Source: Acinetobacter nectaris CIP 110549 (GTDB lineage: Bacteria > Pseudomonadota > Gammaproteobacteria > Pseudomonadales > Moraxellaceae). From it: a stretch of 64,000 bases of DNA. A program made the position numbers and the translations under genes. The stretch covers positions 231,636 through 295,635 of the forward strand of contig NZ_KI530712.1 of NCBI RefSeq assembly GCF_000488215.1, given 5' to 3'. Positions within the stretch are counted from its first letter, which is position 1. Every line of letters starts with the position of its first letter. The notes below the pieces were generated by a model. It was not told the origin of the DNA, did no database searches, and saw only the letters and a program-made list of their open reading frames with translations. This document shows, piece by piece, positions 56,220 to 64,000 of this stretch.

Positions 56220-56771
56220 TTAAAGTGCTTTTTTAAGCATTTTCTTATAATGCCTTACAGACCGAGCATATTTTTTTCCTTTGTGGCGTGTCCAAAAGCT
56301 CGATTTATAGCCTGCTGGGCCAACATTATAATATGCAGAAGCTTTGAACCAACTTCCTGCCATGTCATGGTAGTTTGATAAAATATAAGCATTGCATTGA
56401 ATATTGGTATAGTCGTTTGTTAAGTCGCCAGGACAACTTGAAGCCCAATAGCTTGGAATAATTTGAGTTAATCCTACCGCACCACCACCAGATCTTAGAC
56501 CTGTACGATAGCCTGATTCTTGTTTAATCGTTGCTGCAATAAGTTCAGGTGGAACGTTATATCTATCCGCACTTTGTATAATAACTGGTGATAAGCGATC
56601 TGCTGTATATGCAGGAACGTAGTATGCGGTTTGAATAGCTTGAGATAAACGAAAAGAGCGCGTTGCTAGAGAACCGCTATGTGGCCCTAGACTACTGCAT
56701 CCACTGATAATAATGGTAAAAGCAATAATAGCAAGGTAAACACAAGCTTTCTTTTTTTTGAGTATATTCAT
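56220..56771 (-). CDS. SLT-domain lytic transglycosylase lipoprotein
   Basis: A 183-residue lipoprotein that cleaves peptidoglycan. The signal (MNILKKKKACVYLAIIAFTI, lipobox ISGC) is followed by the SLT domain: IQSADRYNVPPELIAATIKQ, the catalytic Glu in KQESGYRTGLRSGGGAVGLT, and an ASAYYNVGPAGYKSSFW segment. ATG 56771 is preferred to a TTG start at 56801, which has a weaker context. Confidence 0.88.
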   Translation of the reverse strand: MNILKKKKACVYLAIIAFTIIISGCSSLGPHSGSLATRSFRLSQAIQTAYYVPAYTADRLSPVIIQSADRYNVPPELIAATIKQESGYRTGLRSGGGAVGLTQIIPSYWASSCPGDLTNDYTNIQCNAYILSNYHDMAGSWFKASAYYNVGPAGYKSSFWTRHKGKKYARSVRHYKKMLKKAL

Positions 56772-56915
56772 GTTTTTTATAGCGAGCAATGTATGAGCCA
56801 AACATCTTTAAATGACTGAGATCATAAAATGGAGGTTTCGCATCGTCAATTTTTTATCACCAATCATGTACAAAATAATAGCTTCTAGTAAGTTATTGGA
56901 TAAGATTAATTTATA

Positions 56916-56944
56916 TTGACTTTCAATACTATTATGAATATTAT
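56916..56944 (+). promoter_or_regulatory. Strong sigma-70 promoter candidate with no gene attached
   Basis: TTGACT (56916-56921) and TATTAT (56939-56944) are separated by exactly 17 bp. The expected start is near 56951. It reads rightward toward the alr 3' end, where a plus-strand terminator follows about 50 bp later, so it would make a short RNA. Confidence 0.6.
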
Positions 56945-56960
56945 TGTGAAATAGTTCACA
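56945..56960. promoter_or_regulatory. CRP/Vfr-type site, perfect TGTGA-N6-TCACA
   Basis: TGTGAAATAGTTCACA matches the CRP/Vfr consensus (TGTGA-N6-TCACA) exactly in both half-sites. Its centre is near 56952.5, over the predicted start of the promoter just upstream, a repressing position for that promoter. Activation of another gene from here is less likely. Confidence 0.6.
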
Positions 56961-57022
56961 CTATTACTGTTTTATGTCCTTATTTTTGGACAGCCACGTT
57001 TTCCTAGACGTGGCTTTTTTTT
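56951..57022 (+). ncRNA. Candidate small RNA antisense to the alr 3' end
   Basis: A predicted RNA of about 70 nt between the promoter at 56916-56944 and a strong plus-strand terminator: AGCCACGT (56992-56999), loop, ACGTGGCT (57008-57015), T8 run (57015-57022). Upstream of it is a hairpin GTCC ... GGAC (56977-56990). The terminator stem overlaps the alr stop codon on the other strand, so the 3' end is antisense to alr. On the minus strand this hairpin is not followed by a T-run, so it is not a normal alr terminator. No ORF is visible in the RNA. Identity unknown. Confidence 0.45.
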
Positions 57023-58122
57023 GCAACAGAAAAAGGTACTCTTGCTGTAACAGCACACATGAGTTCATATCCAAGCGTATTTGACGTTGCTGCGACTTCA
57101 TCAATTGAAAGTGTTACACCGCAAGATGAAACACCCCATAGAACAACTTCACTGCCTATTTTTGCATCTTTAATATATGTTAAGTCTACAGCTAACATGT
57201 CCATACTTACTCTTCCCACCAAGTGAGTACGTTGCCCATTTACCAAAATAGGAGTACCTGATGGTGAAATACGCTGGTAGCCATCGGCATAGCCACATGC
57301 AACAACACCAATTTTCATTGGATGATCGGCAATGTATTGCGAGCCATAGCCCACGCTATCTTTCTCGTTAATTTCCTGTATGGCAATAATCTCACTGCGT
57401 AGGCTCATGGTTGGTTTAAGATTCCAATCATCTGCGCTGTGTGATGGATAGTCGGGTGAACTACCGTATAGTAAAATACCCGCACGTACATAATCAGAGC
57501 GTAGTTCTGTATGATGGCGTAATAATGCAGCGCTGTTACTTAATGAGCATCGTCCTGGCATGTTTTGAGTTGTTTCTTGGAAAATGATCATCTGATATTC
57601 AATGCCATCTTGACCTAAGCGTTCGCCGTCAGCATCAGAAAAATGCATCATATGTGTAATATCAACGACATGAGATAGTTTTGAAATGGCTTGCCATGCT
57701 ATTTGGTATGCTTGTGGTTTAAAGCCTAAACGGTTCATACCACTATTCATTTTTAAAAAAACTTTAAACTGGGCATTTCCCTGATAATTTTCTAACCATT
57801 TGAGTTGGTGCAGACTATGAATTGTAAAGCTAAGATTATATGTATCGCATGCAATGAGGTCAGTTTCATTAAAAAGACCTTCTAAAAGTAGAATTTCACC
57901 CTGCCAACCAAGTGAGCGGAGACGAATAGCTTCGTCAATATCTAATAATGCAAATCCATCTGCATTTTTAAAAGCACTATATATATTTTCGATACCATGC
58001 CCATAAGCATTTGCCTTAACAACAGCAAATAATTTGCTGTTTGGGGATGTTAGTTCTCTTGCAACATTTAAATTATGTGTAAGTGCATGATGGTGAATAA
58101 TAGCCTGTATTGGGCGAGGCAT
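57004..58122 (-). CDS. Alanine racemase (Alr/DadX)
   Basis: A 372-residue PLP enzyme that interconverts L- and D-alanine. The cofactor Lys is in FAVVKANAYGHG (Lys 36), and the second catalytic Tyr in VGYGSQYIADHP; VGRVSMDMLAVDL and the GxG-type C-terminal barrel are as expected. Its gene lies 23 bp downstream of dadA on the same strand. That pairing, and the divergent Lrp-type regulator, point to the catabolic DadX role, but a biosynthetic Alr function cannot be excluded. Confidence 0.93.
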   Translation of the reverse strand: MPRPIQAIIHHHALTHNLNVARELTSPNSKLFAVVKANAYGHGIENIYSAFKNADGFALLDIDEAIRLRSLGWQGEILLLEGLFNETDLIACDTYNLSFTIHSLHQLKWLENYQGNAQFKVFLKMNSGMNRLGFKPQAYQIAWQAISKLSHVVDITHMMHFSDADGERLGQDGIEYQMIIFQETTQNMPGRCSLSNSAALLRHHTELRSDYVRAGILLYGSSPDYPSHSADDWNLKPTMSLRSEIIAIQEINEKDSVGYGSQYIADHPMKIGVVACGYADGYQRISPSGTPILVNGQRTHLVGRVSMDMLAVDLTYIKDAKIGSEVVLWGVSSCGVTLSIDEVAATSNTLGYELMCAVTARVPFSVAKKSHV

Positions 58123-58145
58123 GATATGTTTCCTTCCAAATCAGA

Positions 58146-59405
58146 TCAAGCAAGGTGTTGATAACGCTGTAATGATAACCCTTCTATAGAGATATCGGGT
58201 GTTTGATTGAGCACAATATCGCTAATCAGCTTTCCTGACCCACATGCCATTGTCCAACCGAGAGTACCGTGTCCTGTATTTAAGAAGAGGTTATTATATT
58301 TTGTTGCACCAATAATGGGCGTACTGTCGGGTGTCATTGGTCTTAAACCGGTCCAAAATGTTGCATGTGCTGTGTCACCGCCCGGAAAGAGGTCTTGTGT
58401 AACCATTTCTAAAGTATTTCTTCTTTTTGGGTTAAGCTTTAGGTTGAACCCATTGAGTTCAGCCATGCCACCCACTCGGATACGCTGGTCAAAGCGAGTA
58501 ATTGCTATTTTATATGTTTCATCTAATACAGTAGATTGTGGTGCAAACTTAGAGTCTGTAATAGGTAGGGTAAGAGAATAGCCTTTTACAGGGTAAACAG
58601 GAATGTCGAGTCCTAGTGGTTTTAAAAAACGCCGTGAATAGCTACCAAATGCAAGGATGTACTTATCTGCTGTATATGTTTGACCATCAACAATTACACC
58701 TTTAATTTCATTGCCTTCGACAATAAGCTGTTCAGCATTTTGATTAAACTTGAACGTGACACCACTTTCTATTGCGAGTTTTGCGAGCGCATTGGTAAAT
58801 AAATAACAATCTCCCGTCTCATCATTGGGTAAATGAAGCCCACCTACGAGCTTATCTTTTGCAAATGCCAATGCTGGCTCGATATTTGCTAGCTGTTGAT
58901 TATCTAGAAGTTGATGGTCAACATGGCATTCTTTTAATACTTGAATGTCACGTTGTACTGCTTCTAGTTGAGCCATATTTCGGAAAATTTGCAGTGTGCC
59001 TTTAGCACGGTTTTCATATTGAATTCCTGTTTTATGGCGTAAATCTCTTAAACAGTCTCGGCTATATTCTGCAACGCGAGTCATTCGTTCTTTATTCATT
59101 GCATAGCTTTGAGGGTTGCAGTTCTGGAGCATTTTTGCCATCCACTGAAGCTGCCACGCACTGCCATCGAGCCCAATAGCTAAAGGTGCATGTTTTTGAA
59201 ACATCCATTTTAAAGCTTTAAATGGAATACCCGGTGCAGCCCAAGGAGTAGAGTAGCCAGGAGAGACTTGTCCTGCATTTGCAAAACTTGTTTCTTTTGC
59301 AGGTCCAGGTTGGCGATCAAATACAGTAACTTTTGCTCCTTGTTGCGCAAGGTAGTAAGCACTTGCAACTCCTATGACGCCACTGCCTAAAATGATGACA
59401 TGCAT
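58146..59405 (-). CDS. dadA: D-amino-acid dehydrogenase small subunit DadA
   Basis: A 419-residue FAD protein: [20 protein letters not shown] with the dinucleotide fold, [36 protein letters not shown], and the C-terminal [20 protein letters not shown] with [15 protein letters not shown]. DadA oxidises D-alanine to pyruvate in the respiratory chain. ATG 59405 has AAGGGA seven bases upstream and begins the FAD fold exactly, so it is preferred to a start 21 bp earlier. Confidence 0.94.
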   Translation of the reverse strand: MHVIILGSGVIGVASAYYLAQQGAKVTVFDRQPGPAKETSFANAGQVSPGYSTPWAAPGIPFKALKWMFQKHAPLAIGLDGSAWQLQWMAKMLQNCNPQSYAMNKERMTRVAEYSRDCLRDLRHKTGIQYENRAKGTLQIFRNMAQLEAVQRDIQVLKECHVDHQLLDNQQLANIEPALAFAKDKLVGGLHLPNDETGDCYLFTNALAKLAIESGVTFKFNQNAEQLIVEGNEIKGVIVDGQTYTADKYILAFGSYSRRFLKPLGLDIPVYPVKGYSLTLPITDSKFAPQSTVLDETYKIAITRFDQRIRVGGMAELNGFNLKLNPKRRNTLEMVTQDLFPGGDTAHATFWTGLRPMTPDSTPIIGATKYNNLFLNTGHGTLGWTMACGSGKLISDIVLNQTPDISIEGLSLQRYQHLA

Positions 59406-59545
59406 ATTTATTCCCTTATGGCTCATTCTTTGTGATTTTTTTCTAGTATATTGACTATTGTCTAGTTTATTTCACTATTTTTAAACCTATAATTCAGTTT
59501 ATTCCATGATTTTTAATGTGAAAATTGTAAATGTAAGGCAAATAT

Positions 59546-60019
59546 ATGCGTAAGCTTGATCGTACGGACTATATGATTCTAGATATTCTGCAAAGAGAAG
59601 GTCGTATAGCCATTAGTGAGTTGGCTTCTAAGGTGAATTTGTCGACAACACCTTGCTCGGAGAGAGTGAAGCGATTAGAGAGAGATGGTGTAATTACAGG
59701 ATATCATGCACGTTTAGATCCTGCATATGTTGAGCGTAGTTTATTGGTTTTCTTAGAAATTAAGTTATCTGCAAAGTCGGGAGATGTGTTTGATAGTATT
59801 GCAATAAATTTATCTGATATTCCAGAGGTTTTAGAGTGTCATCTCATTTCAGGTGAATTTGACTATCTAGTAAAAGCAAGACTAAAAGAGATGGGAGCAT
59901 ACCGCCGTTTATTGGCAGATATCCTTAAAAAATTACCTGCATCTGCTTCATCACATAGCTATATCGTTATGGAAGAAATTAAAGAAACGCTTTATTTAGA
60001 CTTAAAACGTAAGTTCTGA
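59546..60019 (+). CDS. Lrp/AsnC-family regulator, divergent from dadA
   Basis: A 157-residue regulator: N-terminal HTH (LDRTDYMILDILQREGRIAI, then VNLSTTPCSERVKRLERDGV) and C-terminal AsnC/RAM effector domain (RSLLVFLEIKLSAKS, VLECHLISGEFDYLVKARLK). It is transcribed away from dadA-alr with a 140-bp gap, the normal position for an alanine-sensing activator of that operon. Confidence 0.9.
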   Translation: MRKLDRTDYMILDILQREGRIAISELASKVNLSTTPCSERVKRLERDGVITGYHARLDPAYVERSLLVFLEIKLSAKSGDVFDSIAINLSDIPEVLECHLISGEFDYLVKARLKEMGAYRRLLADILKKLPASASSHSYIVMEEIKETLYLDLKRKF

Positions 60020-60133
60020 TTAAAATATATGCTGTTGCAAATAAATGAAACAGAAATAAACAAACCTTAATGTAGATTATAAGCCTGTATTGATACGATG
60101 GTTAAGTTTTCTTGTTGTGATGATTATTTAGTT

Positions 60134-60445
60134 ATGAAAAAAATTGTATTTGGGCTTTGTATTGCTCTAGGAAGTATTGTTAGTCATGCTGAAACTGTGA
60201 CAAAGTCAAGTTGCGAGCATTTAATGAATGCAGCAGAAGGTGTGATGAAATTACGCCAAAATGGAACGCAATACGAGCAGCTCAAACAACAAGTAACACA
60301 TATTGATGATTCTAAGCAAAAAGATTTATTTCTAAAATTGGTAAATGATGCTTTTGCTGTACCTGCTGTGAATGATGAGCAACAAAAGAAAGTTGTGATT
60401 CAAAACTTTGCTAGTAAATATAAAGGGATGTGTTCTGAAAGTTAA
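60134..60445 (+). CDS. Small secreted hypothetical protein
   Basis: A 103-residue protein with a signal peptide (MKKIVFGLCIALGSIVSHA) and a helical mature part with cysteines at the start (KSSCEHLMNA) and end (YKGMCSES), suggesting a disulfide. No family is recognised. It precedes proC by 88 bp, probably on a separate transcript. The upstream in-frame ATG at 60098 would place 12 extra residues before the signal and is rejected. Confidence 0.6.
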   Translation: MKKIVFGLCIALGSIVSHAETVTKSSCEHLMNAAEGVMKLRQNGTQYEQLKQQVTHIDDSKQKDLFLKLVNDAFAVPAVNDEQQKKVVIQNFASKYKGMCSES

Positions 60446-60533
60446 GAATATGCCATATATTACTGTTTTTTATTTAAATAGTATTTTTTCTAGATGGTTT
60501 GTATAAGTATTTTAATTGCATGGAGATTATAAG

Positions 60534-61367
60534 ATGAGTCAACGTAATATTGCTTTCATTGGTGGTGGTAATATGGCATCTGCCATAATTTCAGGATTGG
60601 TTGCTTCAGGTTACGATAAGCAGAGCATTACGGTTTCTGTACCAAGTGAAGAAAGTAAAAAAAGACTGAATGAAGCATATGGTGTGCGTACAACATCAGA
60701 TAATATACAAGCAGTGACTGATGCAGACGTTATTATTTTAGCTGTTAAGCCTCAGTTAATGAAAGAAGTATGTACCCCAATTCAAGAAAATGTAGATTTA
60801 TCTAAAAAGTTATTTTTAACGATTGCTGCGGGAACACAAGTCCAGTTTTATAAAAAAGTATTAAATCGCGATGATTTGGAAATTATCCGTGTAATGCCAA
60901 ATACACCATCATTGGTGGGTGAAGGCGTAAGTGGTTTATTTGCTGATGCGCTTGTATCTGATGAAGATAAGAAGTTTGCAGAAACTCTAATGGGTGCAGT
61001 AGGTAAAACGGTTTGGGTTGAAAAAGAAGAAGAAATTAATCACATTATTGCAATTGCAGGCAGTGCACCGGGTTATTTCTTTTTATTTTTAGATGCAATG
61101 CAACGAAAAGCTGAAGCTTTAGGATTTGAGCCTGAACAAGCAAGAGCACTTATTTTACAAACAGCTAAGGGTGTTGTAAAACTTGCAGAACATGAAAAAG
61201 ATCTTGCTTTCTTACAGTTAAGAAATAATGTGACGTCTAAAGGCGGCACAACAATTGAAGCTGTAAATGTATTTGAAAAAAATGGCGTTTACGATACGGT
61301 TGATGAAGCAATGCAAGCAGCTATTGACCGTGCGGGTGTGATGGAAAAAGATTTCTTGAAGGATTAA
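60534..61367 (+). CDS. proC: Pyrroline-5-carboxylate reductase ProC
   Basis: Last step of proline synthesis, NAD(P)H-dependent. The 277-residue protein begins with the Rossmann motif AFIGGGNMASAIISGL and has VIILAVKPQLMKEV, RVMPNTPSLVGEGV, AIAGSAPGYFFLFLDAM and NVTSKGGTTIEAVNVFE, all family signatures. GGAG lies before the ATG at 60534; an earlier in-frame ATG is not preceded by a site. Confidence 0.95.
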   Translation: MSQRNIAFIGGGNMASAIISGLVASGYDKQSITVSVPSEESKKRLNEAYGVRTTSDNIQAVTDADVIILAVKPQLMKEVCTPIQENVDLSKKLFLTIAAGTQVQFYKKVLNRDDLEIIRVMPNTPSLVGEGVSGLFADALVSDEDKKFAETLMGAVGKTVWVEKEEEINHIIAIAGSAPGYFFLFLDAMQRKAEALGFEPEQARALILQTAKGVVKLAEHEKDLAFLQLRNNVTSKGGTTIEAVNVFEKNGVYDTVDEAMQAAIDRAGVMEKDFLKD

Positions 61368-61382
61368 AAAGCATAAATAAAG

Positions 61383-61408
61383 AAAGAGAGTCATTTGGCT
61401 CTCTTTTT
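61383..61408 (+). terminator. Rho-independent terminator after proC
   Basis: AAAGAGAG (61383-61390) pairs with CTCTCTTT (61399-61406), and the T-run continues to 61409. It lies 15 bp past the proC stop. Confidence 0.8.
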
Positions 61409-61488
61409 TGCTATGAACTAGATTTTTAAATTTATCTAAATTCACTTACTATAGGTAAACTAAGCCTATAATAATGCAGTTTATCATA

Positions 61489-62343
61489 ATGAAAGTTTGT
61501 TACTTTAAAGAGTTTCCAAAGCCTTATTTAATATATCCAATTGTTTTAAAAAATAATTTCAAAAGAAGTAATGCATCGATAGAAAATAAAAATGTGAAAT
61601 ATATAGTAGATAATTTCTATGTTGATCCTAAAAATCTAGTTGCTTATAAAAAACTATGTGGGTTTGAAAATGGTAAATCTATACCAGCAGTTTATTTCTC
61701 AATGTTATCAGAAATACTTCAAAATCAGATGGTTGAAAATGAGAAGATCTCTTTTTCTATAAAAGATTTATTGCATATTTCGCATAAGATGAAACAAAGA
61801 GACTCTCTTTTTGCGAACCAGAGATATACAATGACCTGCCAGTTTAGTTTGTTATCTCAAAATCAATTTGTGTATAAAACACTTGTGCAATCTGATGGTA
61901 AAACTGTTTTAGAAAGTGAAAGTATTTATATTATTGGATATAAAAAACAAGAGATTTCTCAGTTAGATATAGGCAATAATGCTTTTGATAGAGTTATACC
62001 TAAAAAATTAATTCGACAGTGGTATGTACCGAAAAATGTTGGAAGAAAGTATGCTCAAATTTCAGGAGTGATTCATCCTGCTTATTTGCATTCATGGAGT
62101 GCAAAAGCATTCGGTTATTCAGAAATGACAGTACATGATATGTGGTTGAAAGCACGTGTTTTAGCAGGTTTAGACTTACCAAAGAGTTATGAAATATATA
62201 CCCAGTTTAAAAAGCCACTTTCACTCCCATCATCTTTACAGCTTTTTACTTTGGATAAAAGCACAGAAGTAACAGAATTCTATGTAAAAGATGAGGCAAA
62301 AGGGACACAGCATGTTGTTGGTAAAATTATTATAAATGCTTAG
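61489..62343 (+). CDS. MaoC-like hot-dog-fold protein, degenerate active site
   Basis: A 284-residue protein with a double hot-dog layout. The second half has YAQISGVIHPAYLHSWSAKA and FGYSEMTVHDMWLKARVLAG, which align with the MaoC/hydratase pattern SGDxNPIHxxxxxAKxxGFxxxIxHGMW. The catalytic Asp and the Asn-Pro-Ile-His element are changed (GVIHPAYLH), so hydratase activity is doubtful. Residues 1-130 are less conserved. It lies between proC and dnaX, each with its own signals. A GTG/ATG start choice within the first ten codons is uncertain. Confidence 0.6.
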   Translation: MKVCYFKEFPKPYLIYPIVLKNNFKRSNASIENKNVKYIVDNFYVDPKNLVAYKKLCGFENGKSIPAVYFSMLSEILQNQMVENEKISFSIKDLLHISHKMKQRDSLFANQRYTMTCQFSLLSQNQFVYKTLVQSDGKTVLESESIYIIGYKKQEISQLDIGNNAFDRVIPKKLIRQWYVPKNVGRKYAQISGVIHPAYLHSWSAKAFGYSEMTVHDMWLKARVLAGLDLPKSYEIYTQFKKPLSLPSSLQLFTLDKSTEVTEFYVKDEAKGTQHVVGKIIINA

Positions 62344-62482
62344 AGGGCTGAGTTTTAAATTTTAGGCATTCTAATATGAATAAAATTTAATAAGTTGATT
62401 GAATTTAAGTTAATCAATGAGGTACTCCATTCACTATTGATTCAAAAAACAGTATGCTTGATAGGGGGAAAAGGGAGCATAC

Positions 62483-64000
62483 ATGTATCAGGTTCTAGCA
62501 AGAAAATATCGTCCACGTAACTTTAATGAATTAGTCGGACAAAACCATGTATCTAGAGCTTTAACGAGTGCTTTAGAACGTGGTCGTTTGCATCATGCTT
62601 ATTTGTTTACAGGTACGCGCGGTGTGGGTAAAACCACTATTGCGAGAATTTTAGCCAAGTGTTTGAATTGTGAGACAGGTGTAACATCTACGCCTTGTGA
62701 GGTTTGTGATACATGCCGTGCAGTTAATGAAGGCCGATTTATTGATCTTATAGAAATTGATGCTGCTTCGAGAACAAGAGTTGAAGATACAAGAGAGCTA
62801 TTAGATAACGTTCCTTATGCGCCGACACAAGGTCGATTTAAAGTTTATCTGATTGATGAAGTGCATATGTTATCTACGCATTCATTTAATGCGCTACTTA
62901 AAACTTTAGAAGAGCCCCCTGTACATGTGAAATTCCTATTTGCAACAACAGATCCTCAAAAGTTACCAATTACGGTTGTATCGCGTTGTTTGCAATTTAC
63001 GCTGCGTCCTTTAGATATTACAGAAATTAGTGAACATCTGACAGATATTCTTGCAAAAGAAAAAGTACAGTATGAACCTGAAGCATTGTGGCAAATTGCA
63101 GAAGCTGCGCAAGGGTCTTTACGAGATTCTTTGTCTTTAACTGATCAGGCAATTGCATACGGGCAAGGAAAAGTTGCACAACAAGATGTAAAAGACATGT
63201 TGGGCTTAATTGATAAATCAATTATTTATGATTTAATCGAAGCTATTCATCAAAATAGAAGCCAACAGGTATCTCAGCTATTGTTGCAGTTTAGAAAGCA
63301 AGCATTAGATGTCAGCTTAGTGCTAGATCAGTTGGTATCTACATTACATGAGCTGGCACTAATACAGTATTTACCTGATTTGAGTCTAAAATATAGTCAT
63401 GAAATTAATTTAAAGATTAAAAAACTTGCGCAGCTTATTTCAGCACAAGATTTGCAACTGTACTACCAAATTGCAAGTAAAGGACGCTCTGAAATTTCAT
63501 GGTCAGTTACACAAGAGCAAGGTTTTGAAATGTGTGTACTGCGAATGCTTGCTTTTAGACCTTTATCTATACATGAAAGACCTGTTGTTATAGAAAATGA
63601 TGATACTGATTTAACCCCAAAAAATTCAACCGTACACATTGATAGAGAAACAAAGCCATCTAATAATGAAACGACGTTCTTAGATACAATTGCTTCTGAA
63701 GAAATTGAAAGCGTAGAAGAAATACCTGAGCAGCCAAATTTAGAAGAAAATAAGGCGATTATTAACTTTAATGTGAGTGCTGAACATAGCTTGATTGCTG
63801 TAGATGTGCCATCAAGTCATCAGCAGTTAGATCACGTAAAATTAGATAATACAGATGATGATATTTTTCCATTTTCACTAGATGGAGATGATATACAATT
63901 CATAGGAAGCCACACAGCATTATCTGAATCTGAATCTGAATCTGAATCTGAATCTGAATCTGAATCTGAATCTGAATCTGAATCTGAATCTGAATCTGAA
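62483..64000 (+). CDS. dnaX: DNA polymerase III tau/gamma subunit DnaX, 3' end off window
   Basis: The clamp-loader ATPase: MYQVLARKYRPRNFNELVGQ, Walker A TGTRGVGKTTIARIL, zinc-binding Cys cluster (CLNC, CEVCDTC), Walker B YLIDEVHMLS, and LEEPPVHVKFLFATTDPQKL with the SRC sensor-1 segment. About 506 codons are visible; domains I-III end near residue 360, followed by an acidic, low-complexity linker. The window ends in a Ser-Glu repeat, so the C-terminal tau domains lie beyond it. GGGGG-rich AGGGGGAAAAGGGAG precedes the ATG. Confidence 0.95.
   Translation, partial: MYQVLARKYRPRNFNELVGQNHVSRALTSALERGRLHHAYLFTGTRGVGKTTIARILAKCLNCETGVTSTPCEVCDTCRAVNEGRFIDLIEIDAASRTRVEDTRELLDNVPYAPTQGRFKVYLIDEVHMLSTHSFNALLKTLEEPPVHVKFLFATTDPQKLPITVVSRCLQFTLRPLDITEISEHLTDILAKEKVQYEPEALWQIAEAAQGSLRDSLSLTDQAIAYGQGKVAQQDVKDMLGLIDKSIIYDLIEAIHQNRSQQVSQLLLQFRKQALDVSLVLDQLVSTLHELALIQYLPDLSLKYSHEINLKIKKLAQLISAQDLQLYYQIASKGRSEISWSVTQEQGFEMCVLRMLAFRPLSIHERPVVIENDDTDLTPKNSTVHIDRETKPSNNETTFLDTIASEEIESVEEIPEQPNLEENKAIINFNVSAEHSLIAVDVPSSHQQLDHVKLDNTDDDIFPFSLDGDDIQFIGSHTALSESESESESESESESESESESESESE
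63923..64000 (+). repeat. In-frame TCTGAA hexanucleotide repeat in dnaX (at least 13 copies)
   Basis: TCTGAA is repeated perfectly from 63923 to the window edge, 13 copies (78 bp), and it continues out of the window. It is in frame with dnaX and encodes a Ser-Glu run in the linker after the ATPase domains. Six-base units keep the frame, so copy-number change alters linker length only. Confidence 0.9.

Noticed and set aside
56992..57022. The hairpin at the alr end as the alr terminator
   Set aside because: The T8 run follows the hairpin only on the plus strand; on the alr strand no T-run follows. It was therefore assigned to a plus-strand transcript.
63410..63430. A-rich run in dnaX as a programmed -1 frameshift site for gamma
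   Set aside because: The run reads ATT AAA AAA CTT in frame, which is not the heptamer register needed for tandem slippage, and it lies too early, within the ATPase/domain III region.

Overview
The window looks like chromosomal DNA from a gammaproteobacterium of the Acinetobacter/Moraxellaceae type. It is AT-rich and compact. It carries an assimilatory nitrate block driven by NasS/NasT, sulfate-uptake, alanine-racemase/DadA, ProC and DnaX genes, and many small lipoproteins. This placement is inferred from gene content and composition; no database search was possible.

Layout. (1) 1-2.6 kb: an integrative-element end with a partial single-TM/coiled-coil protein, a multi-TM protein and an overlapping P4-type tyrosine integrase. 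(2) 2.74-2.82 kb: a CAU-anticodon tRNA, best read as tRNA-Ile2, with its own promoter and terminator. (3) 3.2-11.0 kb: a type I restriction-modification locus on the minus strand (hsdM, hsdS, a GIY-YIG/DUF4357 protein, an EVE-like/HNH nuclease, hsdR). hsdR has two in-frame nonsense codons and hsdM a frameshift, while hsdS and the two accessory nuclease genes are intact. (4) 11.25-28.2 kb: nitrate assimilation and molybdenum cofactor. nasS/nasT diverge from a long co-oriented series: nitrate transporter, nirB, a NirD-flavoprotein fusion, nitrate reductase, mobA, moaA, moaD, moaE, a moaC-moaB fusion, moeA, modABC. The leader before the transporter has a sigma-54-like promoter followed at once by two hexaloop hairpins of the ANTAR (NasT) target type.

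(5) 28.2-33.7 kb: a decayed small ORF, a lipoprotein with an I9-inhibitor-like tail, a LysR/AzlCD set, and a small group with a monooxygenase-like protein, a probable acetolactate decarboxylase, an AraC regulator, DUF6506 and DUF1330 proteins. (6) 33.8-39.1 kb: an ABC importer with a LOG-family protein and a divergent DeoR regulator; TGATCA dyads recur at the control regions. (7) 39.2-42.7 kb: a cell-envelope cluster (CsgG-like, LpoB, YcfL-like, COG3014-like). (8) 43.2-49.4 kb: an IPNS-like dioxygenase with an orphan MetQ-type lipoprotein and an NAD(P)-binding protein, a Fur-boxed TonB receptor, and a periplasmic asparaginase. (9) 49.5-54.9 kb: a sulfate ABC operon (sbp, hydrolase, cysT, cysW, cysA) ending in a CysB-like regulator. 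(10) 55-64 kb: a BASS transporter, a lytic transglycosylase lipoprotein, alr/dadA with a divergent Lrp regulator, proC, a MaoC-like protein and the start of dnaX, cut by the window edge inside a Ser-Glu hexanucleotide repeat.

The most interesting unexplained signals are a candidate small RNA at about 56951-57022 (consensus-like promoter, perfect TGTGA-N6-TCACA site at its start, strong terminator overlapping the alr stop codon), the sigma-54 plus ANTAR leader, and the half-dead type I locus that still keeps intact accessory nucleases.
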